From Psittacicella gerlachiana (lineage in GTDB: Bacteria > Pseudomonadota > Gammaproteobacteria > Enterobacterales > Psittacicellaceae), in contig NZ_NRJF01000023.1 of NCBI RefSeq assembly GCF_003585965.1, forward strand, positions 1 to 34,474: a stretch of DNA of 34,474 nucleotides, written 5' to 3'. Both the position numbers and the translations under genes were made by a program. Below are positions 1-8,679 of this stretch, in pieces; within the stretch, counting starts at the first letter, position 1, and every line of letters starts with the position of its first letter. The notes beneath the pieces were generated by a model. The model made no database searches and was not told the origin of the DNA. It saw only the letters and a program-made list of their open reading frames with translations.

Positions 1-17
1 AAGTAACAAGGTTTTAT

Positions 18-77
18 ATGAAGAATAACTTAGTAAAAAGATGTTTTTTAGTCCTTTTTTTAGTTGGTTCTTCTTAA
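18..77 (+). CDS. 19-codon signal-peptide-like ORF, possible gene remnant
   Basis: An ATG at 18 follows an AAGG ribosome site (8-11) at 6 nt. It opens a 19-codon frame that reads like a Sec signal peptide: Lys/Arg in the first eight residues, then a Cys/Phe/Leu/Val-rich core ending Gly-Ser-Ser, then TAA at 75-77. A signal peptide with nothing behind it suggests the 5' end of a decayed secreted-protein gene, or a tiny membrane peptide. The stretch 78-246 behind it has no usable frame. Chance occurrence cannot be excluded. Confidence 0.25.
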   Translation: MKNNLVKRCFLVLFLVGSS

Positions 78-211
78 AATTTCGGAAAATTTTATCTATA
101 AATTTTCTGTCTGTATATCCTTAAAAAATAAAACTTGTCTTAACAGGTTTTTTAACCTCACATTTTTGTTTTCCTAATATAACAAACAACGAAATTCATA
201 TTTTTTTTAGA

Positions 212-277
212 TCTTAACTTTCTGCCGAAACCAAGTTAAGACCCTAGGAGATGCCTTAAACCCGCATCTCCTTTTTT
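212..277 (+). terminator. Two tandem hairpins ending in a U-tract
   Basis: The first hairpin has 9-bp arms at 212-220 and 233-241 with a 12-nt loop. The second has arms GGAGATGC (247-254) and GCATCTCC (264-271) and is followed by six T (272-277), a Rho-independent terminator for plus-strand transcripts entering from the left. It abuts the stop codon of the minus-strand gene at 278; read on the minus strand it has no U-tract after the stem. Confidence 0.75.
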
Positions 278-901
278 CTATTTGCTCACATATTTGCCTA
301 CACGAGTGGCGAGTAAATCACGACTTTGTAACAACTGAAACTTAAAACCATATTGCCCACGTTGGAGGTTACGCCATTGTTGGTTATTAAAAAACTTTCT
401 ACTTGCTCTCGCATTTAAAGAGTGAACTTTATCACGATTAAAGTCAGCGACAAACAGTCCATGATAAAAAGTAGTATATTCACAAAATTTCTTGGCTACA
501 AAGTTACTTTTTTCAAGGCGTGCCATTTGCTTAGCATTACTCATGGCAATGCGACAAACATTATTGACATACTCAAAATCACTAAAAGCTGGAAAAGTAT
601 AACGATTCTTTACTAACACTGGACGCTTATTGGCATTAATCTTTTGATAAAAATTTAAAATAATATCATTTATCATCTGATTGGCACTAGCAAGAGGCTT
701 TGCTCCCACCCCAGGAGAGATATTTTTGAGCAGTAATGACTTATAAGTTGCGAGCCAAGTTTGCCCGTAACTTTTATAAATTTGATTAAATTTGGTAATT
801 TGACTTTGCTGTAAGCTTTGACTCGTATTTGCCCAACTATGCGAAGCATAGAGGCAAGCGGTCAAGCTTACTAGTCCTAATACTATCTTCTTTGCCATCA
901 T
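278..901 (-). CDS. Small secreted protein with two conserved cysteines, paralogue of the protein at 12069-12713
   Basis: This is a 207-residue protein of unknown function. The N-terminus is a Sec signal peptide (Met-Met-Ala-Lys-Lys, hydrophobic core, probable cleavage after Ser-Trp-Ala near residue 24), so the mature form is periplasmic or secreted. It shares a pattern with the 214-residue protein at 12069-12713: Ile-Asn-Ala-Asn at 88-91, Phe-Pro-x-Phe at 103-106, cysteines at 116 and 140, and a Gly-Lys-Tyr-Val end at 202-205. The Phe-Pro to Cys distance (12) and the Cys-Cys distance (24) are identical in both, which suggests a disulfide. The gene lies just beyond the capsule export operon terminator, so it is probably transcribed separately; I see no strong ribosome site. 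No known family recognised. Confidence 0.75.
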   Translation of the reverse strand: MMAKKIVLGLVSLTACLYASHSWANTSQSLQQSQITKFNQIYKSYGQTWLATYKSLLLKNISPGVGAKPLASANQMINDIILNFYQKINANKRPVLVKNRYTFPAFSDFEYVNNVCRIAMSNAKQMARLEKSNFVAKKFCEYTTFYHGLFVADFNRDKVHSLNARASRKFFNNQQWRNLQRGQYGFKFQLLQSRDLLATRVGKYVSK

Positions 902-957
902 CTAATTATTTTCTATAAGGTTGAATTTACAATTGTAACAGAAATCTTAGCTAAGAC

Positions 958-989
958 AAAAAAATACCTCTGATTTTTTTTCAGAGGTA
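958..989 (-). terminator. Terminator of the capsule export operon
   Basis: A 9-bp stem (TACCTCTGA at 965-973, TCAGAGGTA at 981-989) with a 7-nt loop is followed on the minus strand by seven U (958-964). It starts a few bases after the bexA stop codon. Confidence 0.9.
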
Positions 990-993
990 AAAT

Positions 994-1707
994 TTATTTT
1001 TTCTTGCCTTGCATAATTTCATTGTAATAAGCATAAGCTTGATCTATATCTGGGAAAGCTAAAAGTTCCCCTTTATCGAGAACTAGTGCATTATCACAAT
1101 ACTGCTTAATTGCTGACGAACTATGCGAGACTAAAATTAACGAACGATCTTTACGGCGTTCAAAGAGTTCATATTTACATTTTTTGGCAAAGTTAGAATC
1201 ACCTACGGCAATTACTTCGTCAATTAAGTAACAATCAAATTCAATCGACAGAGAAAGAGCAAAAGCTAAACGTGCTTTCATCCCTGAAGAATAGGATTTT
1301 ACCGGTTCATATAAGTATTCGCCAAGTTCAGCAAATTCTTCAGTAAATTTCTTTACATACTCGATATCTTTACCATAGATGCGACAAATAAAGCGTAAAT
1401 TATCCATCCCCGTCAAGCTACCTTGGAAAGCTCCACTAAAAGCTAAGGGCCAAGAAACACTCATAGTCTGCTCTATCTCGCCGGTAGTCGGAGCTTCTAC
1501 ACCTGAAAGTAAACGAATTAAGGTTGACTTCCCTGTACCATTACGTCCCAAGATCCCAATTTTTTCACCTTTTTTTAAAGTAAAACTTACATCTTTGAGA
1601 ATTTGTTTCCACCCACTACGAGTTTTATAGCTTTTACTTACATGAGTAACTTTGAGCATGGGTTCAGGGGTGACCGTAAGATCAGGTTGCTCGACTTCTC
1701 TACTCAT
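994..1707 (-). CDS. bexA: Capsule polysaccharide ABC exporter, ATP-binding subunit (BexA/CtrD/KpsT family)
   Basis: This is the ATPase that powers capsule export across the inner membrane with the BexB permease. Counting from the start chosen here (237 residues), Walker A is Gly-Arg-Asn-Gly-Thr-Gly-Lys-Ser (54-61), the signature is Ser-Ser-Gly-Met-Lys (140-144), Walker B is Tyr-Leu-Ile-Asp-Glu-Val (160-165), and a Val-Ser-His-Ser switch follows. The frame extends upstream to an ATG at 1734 inside bexB, but I chose 1707 because a purine-rich ribosome site (AAGAGGGA) lies just upstream of it and no such site precedes 1734. That leaves 13 nt between the bexB stop and this start. It is last in a four-gene operon and is followed by a terminator. 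Length and motifs are normal for the family. Confidence 0.93.
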   Translation of the reverse strand: MSREVEQPDLTVTPEPMLKVTHVSKSYKTRSGWKQILKDVSFTLKKGEKIGILGRNGTGKSTLIRLLSGVEAPTTGEIEQTMSVSWPLAFSGAFQGSLTGMDNLRFICRIYGKDIEYVKKFTEEFAELGEYLYEPVKSYSSGMKARLAFALSLSIEFDCYLIDEVIAVGDSNFAKKCKYELFERRKDRSLILVSHSSSAIKQYCDNALVLDKGELLAFPDIDQAYAYYNEIMQGKKK

Positions 1708-1720
1708 TTTTTTCCCTCTT

Positions 1721-2515
1721 CTAAGGATTAACATTACGACTAATTAAGCGAACTAGCATTAACCCCAAGGTTAATAGTACCAAATCACAAAATAGTAAAT
1801 AGTAAGGATCTTCCAGAGTTACTACTTGTGTCCCGAAATAACCATGACGAAACATTTCTGTACCATGGATCATAGGTAACCATTCAAGGTAATGACGATA
1901 ACGCTCAGGAATAGTATTGAGAAAAAAGAACACCCCCGATAAAGGCATTAAAAGAAAACTAAAAGTACTCCAAATTTTCCCAAAAGCTTCAAATTTATTA
2001 GCAATTGCGGTAATCACTAGTCCCAAACCTATAGCAAAAAATGCCATAGCAATCCATGCTAAGAGCATATAGAAAATATCTACAGGCATAGGAATAATCC
2101 CAATAAAGACAAAAATTACCATAATCGCAATTTGAGCAATTGTAGCTCCCGCGATCTCCAAAATCATTCGTGCTAAGATCGTATCTAAAACTCGCACATT
2201 GCGGTGATAGAGTAAACTAATATTAGCATCGATTGAACCTACAGCTCGATTGGCAGCGTTACGCCACATCATCATTAAGGGATAACCGGTAATGGTAAAA
2301 GCGACAATATTCAAGGTTGAGATATGAGCTCCTCGAAACTCTCCCCATAACACCGCAATGAGCAGGGTCATGAGTAGAGGTTCGACAAAGAGCCACATAA
2401 AACCAATATTTTTCCGTCCATAACGGGTAATGATTTCACGTAAAATTAACGCTTTTAATACTCGACCTTGAATAATAAAACTCTGCCCTAAAGTAGTTTT
2501 ATTACCATATTGCAT
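1721..2515 (-). CDS. bexB: Capsule polysaccharide ABC exporter, permease subunit (BexB/CtrC/KpsM family)
   Basis: This 264-residue integral membrane protein is the transmembrane subunit of an ABC-2 type polysaccharide exporter. After a cytoplasmic amphipathic N-terminus (with Leu-Arg-Glu-Ile-Ile-Thr-Arg-Tyr-Gly, typical of KpsM-like permeases) it has about six hydrophobic segments, at roughly 35-57, 65-85, 115-140, 147-170, 180-200 and 235-255. It would dimerise, pair with BexA and pass the polymer to BexC and BexD. Its ATG overlaps the bexC stop in a TAATG arrangement, a sign of translational coupling. Length is normal and nothing appears disrupted. Confidence 0.93.
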   Translation of the reverse strand: MQYGNKTTLGQSFIIQGRVLKALILREIITRYGRKNIGFMWLFVEPLLMTLLIAVLWGEFRGAHISTLNIVAFTITGYPLMMMWRNAANRAVGSIDANISLLYHRNVRVLDTILARMILEIAGATIAQIAIMVIFVFIGIIPMPVDIFYMLLAWIAMAFFAIGLGLVITAIANKFEAFGKIWSTFSFLLMPLSGVFFFLNTIPERYRHYLEWLPMIHGTEMFRHGYFGTQVVTLEDPYYLLFCDLVLLTLGLMLVRLISRNVNP

Positions 2516-3636
2516 TAGTTTTTATGTTCCCTTACACTTGCTAAAATTAGACTAATTAATCCATATAATAGTAACCCTATAATAAAGGTAGCAAAAATAT
2601 TATAGAGACGATTAGGTAATTCCGCTAAATCAGGTTTACTTGCTGGAGAAATTACTTCTAAATACAGTTGCTTACGACTAGCTTCGTCTTGAGCAGCTTG
2701 TAACGAGGTAATTGCACTTGTTAATTGCTGTAACGCCATGGTATTTTCAAGATTCAGGCGTTGATATTCTACACTTTGTCCAACTAAAGACTCATTATCA
2801 CCTACAACTTTTTTCATTTGTTCGGCAATTTCTGCCTCAAGAGATTTTTGTTTAATCTCTAAAGTACGAATTTGTGGACTTTGTGGTGCACTCGCTTTTA
2901 ACTGCGCAATTTGCGTTTGAATGGTAACTACTTGAGCTTGTAAGCTTTCAATTACTTGTAATAACGCCTGAGTTTGACTATTTACATCAAAGAGTCCATT
3001 TTTTATGCGGAACTCCATGAGTTCTTGAGCAGTTTTTATTGAATAATCTCGTGCTCGGTTTACATTTTCTTGAGCAAACTTAATTGCATCTCCATGAGCA
3101 CGATTATTAAGTTCGTTAATACGATTTTCGGCTAAAGCAATGAGTTTACGATTGATTTCATAGCCGTGTTCGGCAACAAATGCTTTAACTCTTAGAGTCG
3201 CAATTCCCGAAACCGAATCTATATTCATGCTCACTTGCTCACGAAAATATTGATAAAAAGCTTCATTACTCCCATTAAACCCTAGCGGATTAAATCGACT
3301 AAACCAGTCGCCACGATGACTATAATAAGCTTTTACTGGTAAATCTTGCTCTAATTCTTGTAAAGCAGCTCGTGAGGAGATAAAAGTTTGCACATTATAG
3401 GCATCATCAACTGACTTGCCTACGCCTACACTTGAGAGTAGACTCCCCATAGCACTCATGGTCGACTGACTATTAGCTGAACGTACCACAAAGGTAGACT
3501 CAGAAACATAAACCCGAGAAGCAATAATACCAAAGTAAAGAATTGAGATTAAAGTTGGGGCAACTACGAACAAGTAAAATAAAGGACTGAGCTTTTTTAA
3601 ACGCATTTTAACTTGTTCGCGCCAGTTTTTACTCAT
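2515..3636 (-). CDS. bexC: Capsule export inner-membrane/periplasmic adaptor (BexC/CtrB/KpsE family)
   Basis: This 373-residue polysaccharide co-polymerase-like protein links the inner-membrane ABC transporter to the outer-membrane channel. A basic N-terminus leads into a transmembrane helix at about 18-40, followed by a large periplasmic part with long predicted coiled coils (about 185-335, rich in Gln, Glu, Ala, Leu heptads), and a second transmembrane helix near the C-terminus (about 344-365) ending in Arg-Glu-His-Lys-Asn. This two-helix topology with a periplasmic coiled coil is the family layout. It starts 14 nt after bexD and overlaps bexB by one base. Confidence 0.92.
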   Translation of the reverse strand: MSKNWREQVKMRLKKLSPLFYLFVVAPTLISILYFGIIASRVYVSESTFVVRSANSQSTMSAMGSLLSSVGVGKSVDDAYNVQTFISSRAALQELEQDLPVKAYYSHRGDWFSRFNPLGFNGSNEAFYQYFREQVSMNIDSVSGIATLRVKAFVAEHGYEINRKLIALAENRINELNNRAHGDAIKFAQENVNRARDYSIKTAQELMEFRIKNGLFDVNSQTQALLQVIESLQAQVVTIQTQIAQLKASAPQSPQIRTLEIKQKSLEAEIAEQMKKVVGDNESLVGQSVEYQRLNLENTMALQQLTSAITSLQAAQDEASRKQLYLEVISPASKPDLAELPNRLYNIFATFIIGLLLYGLISLILASVREHKN

Positions 3637-3650
3637 AAACTATCTCTCTG

Positions 3651-4823
3651 TTAATTATCAATTGCACGTACTGTATTAATTGCAGGACTTGCTAAATAAT
3701 ATACACTACGAACAAATTTTGTAAATTCTGCAAATGGTGCATTTGAAATATATACTACATCTTGATCTTTAATCGGGAATTTTTGTAACCAAAAGAAAGC
3801 TTGAGGATCTTTAAGATTAATCCGGTAAATAGTTGGCACTTGATTGCTAAGGTTATAACCTTGAGCTAGCCAAGTTTGTTGTTCTTTTGCTGGTAAACTT
3901 CCCAGTTCGGTATAACGGAAGATAAACACCCCTTTAGGATCTGCTCGCGAGTCATCTAAGCCCTCAACTCTGCCTAGAGCCTGAGCTAAAGATAAACCTT
4001 GAGCTGAGAAATATACCTCTTGATTTTTCCCTACCGCTCCCATTGCCGTGAAACTTAAAGGATTGGTCATTAAATATACCACATCCCCAGCTTGCAGAGG
4101 AATATTTTGCTCAGGATTGGTAACTAGACTAGCTAAAGAAATAGTTTTTACTTCATGATTACGCGTCAATTGCACCGAAATATTTTGTACTTGGGTATCT
4201 ACCCCACCTACAGCTGCTACCGCATCAAGAATACGTTCTCCATGTGCAGTTAAAGGTAAGCGTACACTATTTCCTTGGCGTAAAACCGTGACATTCTCTG
4301 AGTTATTGGTTTTTACTTGCACTAAGACTTGTGGTTGATTCGCCATGCCTTTAAGACGAGCTCGTAAGTAGTTTTGTACTTGCACTGGAGTTTGTTGTGC
4401 AACCTTAAAAGTACCAACAAAAGGTACAGTAATATTGCCGTTTTTATCTACCATTTGCTCAGGGAGACTAATCATATTAGCTCCACTTGCAGTCACATTA
4501 CTATTAGGAAAAAGTAATGCTGGCGAAGCTTCCCATAAAGTAATTTGCAAAATATCTCCAGCTCCAATCGTTCCTACTACCCCTTTACTGGTAGTAAAGG
4601 TCGTAAAGGATTGCTGTTGCTGAGCATTAAATAAAGCTTGTACAACTTGATTATCTACTTCAATTACACTAATCGGCAAGCTATCACTACTCTGTTCACC
4701 ATCGCTCGCAATCACTGCTGAAGTAGTTGGACCTGACTTAGGGGTTATGGCACAAGAAGCAAGAAACAGAGGTAAACAACTAATCACCCCTAAACGCAAC
4801 CATAAACTATGTTTTTGTCTCAT
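3651..4823 (-). CDS. bexD: Outer-membrane capsule export lipoprotein (BexD/CtrA family, Wza-like)
   Basis: This 390-residue protein is the predicted outer-membrane channel of the capsule exporter. The N-terminus is a lipoprotein signal with lipobox Leu-Ala-Ser-Cys, giving acylated Cys24. A polysaccharide export domain follows: the Gly-Asp-Ile-Leu-Gln-Ile-Thr-Leu-Trp-Glu motif near residue 90, then a stretch with Val-Pro-Phe-Val-Gly-Thr near 140, and SLBB-like repeats in the C-terminal half. Gene order D-C-B-A matches Haemophilus bex and Actinobacillus cpx. It is first in its operon, with a promoter directly upstream. KpsD of Escherichia coli is much longer, so BexD/CtrA is the better label. 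Confidence 0.92.
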   Translation of the reverse strand: MRQKHSLWLRLGVISCLPLFLASCAITPKSGPTTSAVIASDGEQSSDSLPISVIEVDNQVVQALFNAQQQQSFTTFTTSKGVVGTIGAGDILQITLWEASPALLFPNSNVTASGANMISLPEQMVDKNGNITVPFVGTFKVAQQTPVQVQNYLRARLKGMANQPQVLVQVKTNNSENVTVLRQGNSVRLPLTAHGERILDAVAAVGGVDTQVQNISVQLTRNHEVKTISLASLVTNPEQNIPLQAGDVVYLMTNPLSFTAMGAVGKNQEVYFSAQGLSLAQALGRVEGLDDSRADPKGVFIFRYTELGSLPAKEQQTWLAQGYNLSNQVPTIYRINLKDPQAFFWLQKFPIKDQDVVYISNAPFAEFTKFVRSVYYLASPAINTVRAIDN

Positions 4824-4904
4824 TATCCATCCTAATTTAAAATTCTTATCAGCATACTTAGCTAAGAATTAAAAAATCTGTATTTTAACTGTTTAAGCCT
4901 CTAT

Positions 4905-4933
4905 ATTATACGGGTAATTATTTACCGCAAGAA
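4905..4933 (-). promoter_or_regulatory. Promoter of bexDCBA with a short palindrome in the spacer
   Basis: On the minus strand a perfect TATAAT (4910-4905) has a poor -35 candidate, TTCTTG (4933-4928), exactly 17 nt upstream. The spacer holds a short inverted repeat, GGTAA (4913-4917) and TTACC (4922-4926), which could be an operator. The -10 is about 80 nt before the bexD start. Confidence 0.5.
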
Positions 4934-4934
4934 G

Positions 4935-4971
4935 AAAAAATTTAGCAAGAAACCTAATCATTTCTTGCTAA
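4935..4971 (-). terminator. Terminator of the capsule biosynthesis block
   Basis: An 11-bp stem (TTAGCAAGAAA at 4942-4952, TTTCTTGCTAA at 4961-4971) with an 8-nt loop is followed on the minus strand by a U-rich tract. It lies immediately after the propeller gene and separates the synthesis genes from the exporter operon. Confidence 0.9.
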
Positions 4972-4975
4972 CAAA

Positions 4976-6103
4976 TTATTGATTATTATCTTCATTAATG
5001 TGATCTAGAGGAGGTTCAGCCTCTACTTTAGTTTCCATTTGACGAGCAGCTAATCCCGCTAAATGGGCTTGCAGATCACGACTATAAATAAGACTAATTC
5101 TCTTGCCAGGATCTCCAGTGACTATAGTAATTAATAATTGTCCATCTACCACATTTATTCCCTCTGCTTCCCAGTGGTGCAGAGTACTAAGTTTTAAGGC
5201 CATCTCTCGACCTACTTGTAAAAACTCTCGTCCAATTAGCTTACCCTCTAAAGTATAAGTTAGTAAAAGTTTAGGAGAGTTAATCAAGTAGTAGCCAAGA
5301 AACACATAAATAAAATTACCATCACTAGCTATCCCTTGGAGAGGATAGTCCTGCGTTAGGGAAATAGGATCTAAAGCAAATTGATATAAAAATTTTTGGC
5401 TCAAATCATGTTCGCTTGTTAAATCTATTTGATTTAAATCCCAAACCCGAATAATCGATTTATAACTATGACGTTGATAGCCTCGAGCAATTAAATAACG
5501 ATTATCACTTGAGATTGCCGGGGTCGGACTTCCAGTCCCATTAAAACTCGGACTAAACAACTCATAGACTTGCGGTTCTTGAGGTTGAGCATTCGCTTGA
5601 TAATCAAAACTCACTATATAACGTCCGTAGTTTTTATAATGAGTTCCAGCTGAAGCCCAAAGCTTTACTCCTGTTGACGTTGGTTGCCAAGTTAGACCTT
5701 GGTGTCCAAGATAAGCACTAGGAATACTCGAATCCATGGCGACAAGCTGATATTGATCAGCAGTATAGGCAAAACGACTCACACACGAGAGCTTAACTCC
5801 ACATACCCTTTGACTATAGGCTAAACCTTGCTCAGGCAAAATCACAAAAGCTTGGGTAACATTACCAGCAAGAGGTCCGGTGGATATTAACTGATGTTTT
5901 AGTAACCAATTGTCTTGAGCTATAGTTATCTCTCGGTTTGCAAGAGCAGGTAACTCTTGAGCTTGAGCTCTTTGCTCTTGAGAGGCTTGTTGCTCTTGCT
6001 CTACTTTTTCTTGACTTATAAGCTCATTGGTCACCGAAGTTAAAGCTTGCCCATGCAAAGAATAACTCAATAATAAACCTAAGCTAAAAATTGATTTCCA
6101 CAT
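4976..6103 (-). CDS. Secreted beta-propeller, probable TagC/P68-RBP-like protein of the capsule locus
   Basis: This 375-residue protein has an N-terminal signal peptide (Met-Trp-Lys, hydrophobic core, cleavage probably after Gly-Gln-Ala near residue 20) and a Gln/Glu-rich stretch (30-50). The rest reads as repeated beta-strand blades: His-Gln-Gly-Leu-Thr-Trp then Lys-Leu-Trp-Ala-Ser, Ser-Pro-Thr-Pro-Ala-Ile-Ser, Leu-Gln-Gly-Ile-Ala-Ser-Asp-Gly-Asn and Glu-Ala-Glu-Gly-Ile-Asn, then Val-Thr-Gly-Asp-Pro-Gly. These resemble the propeller of Bacillus TagC and phage P68 receptor-binding protein, which I recall as acting on or binding teichoic acid; this is pattern recognition, not a search result. 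It starts 2 nt after the transferase gene, so it belongs to the synthesis operon. A periplasmic or surface role on the phosphate polymer is inferred. It could instead be an unrelated propeller. Confidence 0.6.
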   Translation of the reverse strand: MWKSIFSLGLLLSYSLHGQALTSVTNELISQEKVEQEQQASQEQRAQAQELPALANREITIAQDNWLLKHQLISTGPLAGNVTQAFVILPEQGLAYSQRVCGVKLSCVSRFAYTADQYQLVAMDSSIPSAYLGHQGLTWQPTSTGVKLWASAGTHYKNYGRYIVSFDYQANAQPQEPQVYELFSPSFNGTGSPTPAISSDNRYLIARGYQRHSYKSIIRVWDLNQIDLTSEHDLSQKFLYQFALDPISLTQDYPLQGIASDGNFIYVFLGYYLINSPKLLLTYTLEGKLIGREFLQVGREMALKLSTLHHWEAEGINVVDGQLLITIVTGDPGKRISLIYSRDLQAHLAGLAARQMETKVEAEPPLDHINEDNNQ

Positions 6104-6105
6104 GG

Positions 6106-7221
6106 CTAAGATTTTAAATGTTGTAACTTAACTAAGAGATACTCAACTCTTTGCGATAAAGGAATCTCTGCTAAATCAGGTGCAATTAAATAATTTTTTA
6201 ATTGCTTTAAGTAAGCGAGTTCTCGCTCTCCTAACTTAGCTAATTCCTTATTTTGCTCTAAAAAGATCAAATGCTGTTGATAGAGTTGGACATCAATTTC
6301 AGGGGGTAAACTCGCAAGGTTTTGGGCTTTAAAAAAGAGATAATGGGGAATTTCTTCATTAAGAAATTGGGTTTCCATTGCTGAAAGATCACAAAAACCT
6401 ATACGAGCTTGATAGCAAGAGAGGTCATGAATAAACTTCACACCATAACGTCCTAAACGCCATAGTTGCCACCAAGAAAAAGTTAAGCTACGTGCATAAA
6501 CCTCAAGAGCAATACCTTGATCTTGAGCTAAAGGAGCAAAGTAATATAAGAAATCAGTAAGGATTTTTTTCTTTCTTTGCCCTGAATTAGGATGAGGTTT
6601 AAGGACGATTTTTTTGACTTGATACAAACGACAAGCAGCCAATAAATTTGTCGCTACCACTTGAGGATAGGCTAAACTGGTATAGTTTTCACTTTCAATC
6701 CCCCCCTCCCAAGTCGGAGCATAGAAGCATACAGCCTCTACTGCTTGCTCCTTTAAACCAGTTCTCCCGACAAAGGTGTCGCCAAAGGTTAAAATTCTTT
6801 GGGCTTCTACATCTGCGGGCGTAAAAATTTTGGCTTGTAAAAATCTATCAATACCTGCCTGACCTGCAGTAATCACATAATCATAAATTCGAATTATGGG
6901 TTTAATTGAAGCTACTTTATTACTTTCTCCATGGGTAATAAACACATGTAACAAATTACGGTTAGCTACGGCTCGACAATTAGATTGTGCATTAAATGGA
7001 TAAAAGATTACCCCTTGTGTCAAGCTATCGAGATCAGCGTAAGTGACAAAACGAAATTTTACCTTTCCTTTAGTAAACACCTTTGCAATACGCTCACTAC
7101 TTTTGTGTTTATAGCGTTTAACTAGCACTTCTACCGAGGAACTAAAAATTCCTTGCTCAAAGTAACTAACAATTTGTTTGGCAGCTCCAACAATTTTGGT
7201 ATCTAAGTACAGGTATAACAT
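6106..7221 (-). CDS. CDP-glycerol/CDP-ribitol polyol-phosphotransferase-like protein (TagF-like GT-B), second copy
   Basis: This 371-residue cytoplasmic protein resembles teichoic-acid-type polyol-phosphate transferases. Motifs shared with its neighbour at 8680-9933 are Thr-His-Gly-Glu-Ser-Asn-Lys (96-102), Ala-Gly-Gln-Ala-Gly-Ile-Asp-Arg-Phe (119-127), Ala-Pro-Thr-Trp-Glu-Gly-Gly (168-174) and Lys-Pro-His-Pro (208-211). The His-Gly and His-Pro motifs correspond to conserved histidines of TagF. The expected Cys-Asp-x-Ser motif appears as Phe-Cys-Asp-Leu-Ser. It begins 9 nt after acs1 and ends 2 nt before the propeller gene. Probably it adds ribitol-phosphate or glycerol-phosphate to the capsule polymer; which substrate it uses cannot be told. 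It lacks the long N-terminal region of the other copy. Confidence 0.72.
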   Translation of the reverse strand: MLYLYLDTKIVGAAKQIVSYFEQGIFSSSVEVLVKRYKHKSSERIAKVFTKGKVKFRFVTYADLDSLTQGVIFYPFNAQSNCRAVANRNLLHVFITHGESNKVASIKPIIRIYDYVITAGQAGIDRFLQAKIFTPADVEAQRILTFGDTFVGRTGLKEQAVEAVCFYAPTWEGGIESENYTSLAYPQVVATNLLAACRLYQVKKIVLKPHPNSGQRKKKILTDFLYYFAPLAQDQGIALEVYARSLTFSWWQLWRLGRYGVKFIHDLSCYQARIGFCDLSAMETQFLNEEIPHYLFFKAQNLASLPPEIDVQLYQQHLIFLEQNKELAKLGERELAYLKQLKNYLIAPDLAEIPLSQRVEYLLVKLQHLKS

Positions 7222-7230
7222 AATTGCGAT

Positions 7231-8655
7231 TTAACCGAGTTGTGCTAAAGCTTTACTTATATACTCTTCGTCTGCACGTACTACATCGACAATATTCCCT
7301 GATTCTTTACTTGCAAGCACAAAAAGCGAAGCTAAGGCAACACTTTCTGGGTTAAGTAAACTTCCTTCAGGTTCGATCCCAAACGCTTGTACTCGCATCG
7401 GGGTTTTGGTGCGTTCAGGATTTATACAGTTAATACTAATTTGATCTTGTGCCCATTCATCAGCAATCGCTTGGGTAAAGTTCACAATTGCAGCTTTAGT
7501 TGCTGAATAAATCGAATAAAAAGCACGACCACGGGTATAAGAACTCGAAGTATAATTGAGTAAACTTCCTGCAGATTCTTTTAAGTAAGGGTAAGCAACA
7601 GTTGCTACATTTACTACCCCCGTAAAATTCACATTAATACTTTGGGCTACCTCTTGGGCATCCATATGAGCGAGAGGCTTATGCACTAAAGTCGCAGCTG
7701 TATTTACCACACAATCAATTCTGCCCTCTTGAGCATAAATTTGAGCAAAAGCTTCACTTAAGGCTTGATGATCGGCAACATCTACACCCGAAGAACGACT
7801 TAAAGCATAGGTTTTAATCCCCAAATTAAGTTTTTGGGCAAGATTAACTATGTCACTACCAATTCCATAGCTTCCTCCAACCACAACAATCACCGCATCT
7901 TTTAAGTTTTGTAAATAAGCCAGATCAGCTATATTTTTTAACGAAAACTGACTTCTACTTTGGAAAAGCTTATCGGCAATAAATAAATCTACCGGACGGG
8001 TTAATTTAATATTAGTCTCCGAGCCTAAAACTACGTACACTTTTTCTTGTGGTAGAGTTTTCATGACAATACCACAATCACAAGTTGCTACCATTCCAGG
8101 GGTGTTCTTGTAAATTTCATAAGCTTGCACTATAGTTTTTAACTTAAATGCTTGTGGCGTTTGCCCTTGGTAGTATTCACTACGTTTAGGAATTTCAATA
8201 ATGGTTTGGGTTTGCGGATCTACTTTAACAATTGTATCGGTTGCAGGAATACATACGTCTACAGCATTGTAAGTATCTAAAGCCTGAATACAATTGCTAA
8301 TTACTTCAGCGGCAAGTAAAGGACGTACAGCGTCATGAATAATTACTTTACTCTCACCATCTTCTTTTTCTAATGATTTAATCGCTGATAGGGTAGAATC
8401 TGTTCTTTCTTTACCACCGTAGACAATACGATTTACTTTGGTGTAATTATTTTGCTGAATAATCTCTGTAATTTTGGTGTAATGATTAGGTTCAGCTACG
8501 ATCACTATCTCATCGATTTGTTCATGCTCTTGGAAAATATCGATGGTGTGCTCTAAAGCAGTTTTTCCGGCAATCTTTGAAAATTGTTTAGGATAATTTA
8601 ATTTCATCCTACTGCCAACACCACCAGCAAGGATTACACCTATATTTTTACTCAT
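7231..8655 (-). CDS. acs1: Bifunctional CDP-ribitol synthase: ribitol-5-phosphate cytidylyltransferase / ribulose-5-phosphate reductase (Acs1/Bcs1)
   Basis: This 474-residue fusion makes CDP-ribitol, the donor for ribitol-phosphate polymers. Residues 1-230 are an IspD/TarI-type cytidylyltransferase, with Leu-Ala-Gly-Gly-Val-Gly-Ser-Arg-Met (9-17), Pro-Lys-Gln-Phe (22-25) and His-Asp-Ala-Val-Arg-Pro (107-112). Residues 250-474 are a short-chain dehydrogenase, with Gly-Gly-Ser-Tyr-Gly-Ile-Gly (260-266), the Asn-Thr-Ala motif near 318-320, and catalytic Tyr383 and Lys387 in the Tyr-Ser-Ala-Thr-Lys segment. The fusion and length match the Haemophilus influenzae type a/b capsule enzymes. An AGGA ribosome site precedes the ATG by 6 nt. 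Its presence is the strongest clue that the capsule contains ribitol phosphate. Confidence 0.93.
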   Translation of the reverse strand: MSKNIGVILAGGVGSRMKLNYPKQFSKIAGKTALEHTIDIFQEHEQIDEIVIVAEPNHYTKITEIIQQNNYTKVNRIVYGGKERTDSTLSAIKSLEKEDGESKVIIHDAVRPLLAAEVISNCIQALDTYNAVDVCIPATDTIVKVDPQTQTIIEIPKRSEYYQGQTPQAFKLKTIVQAYEIYKNTPGMVATCDCGIVMKTLPQEKVYVVLGSETNIKLTRPVDLFIADKLFQSRSQFSLKNIADLAYLQNLKDAVIVVVGGSYGIGSDIVNLAQKLNLGIKTYALSRSSGVDVADHQALSEAFAQIYAQEGRIDCVVNTAATLVHKPLAHMDAQEVAQSINVNFTGVVNVATVAYPYLKESAGSLLNYTSSSYTRGRAFYSIYSATKAAIVNFTQAIADEWAQDQISINCINPERTKTPMRVQAFGIEPEGSLLNPESVALASLFVLASKESGNIVDVVRADEEYISKALAQLG

Positions 8656-8679
8656 ACTCTTTCCTAATAATTTAGTATC

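Noticed and set aside
994-1734. Longer bexA frame starting at 1734 inside bexB
   Set aside because: A purine-rich ribosome site stands before the ATG at 1707 and the extra nine residues are not typical of the family.
4976-6103. WD40-repeat signalling protein or BamB for the propeller
   Set aside because: No regular WD dipeptide repeats or BamB motifs; the Glu-Gly and Thr-Gly-Asp-Pro-Gly pattern fits TagC-like propellers better.
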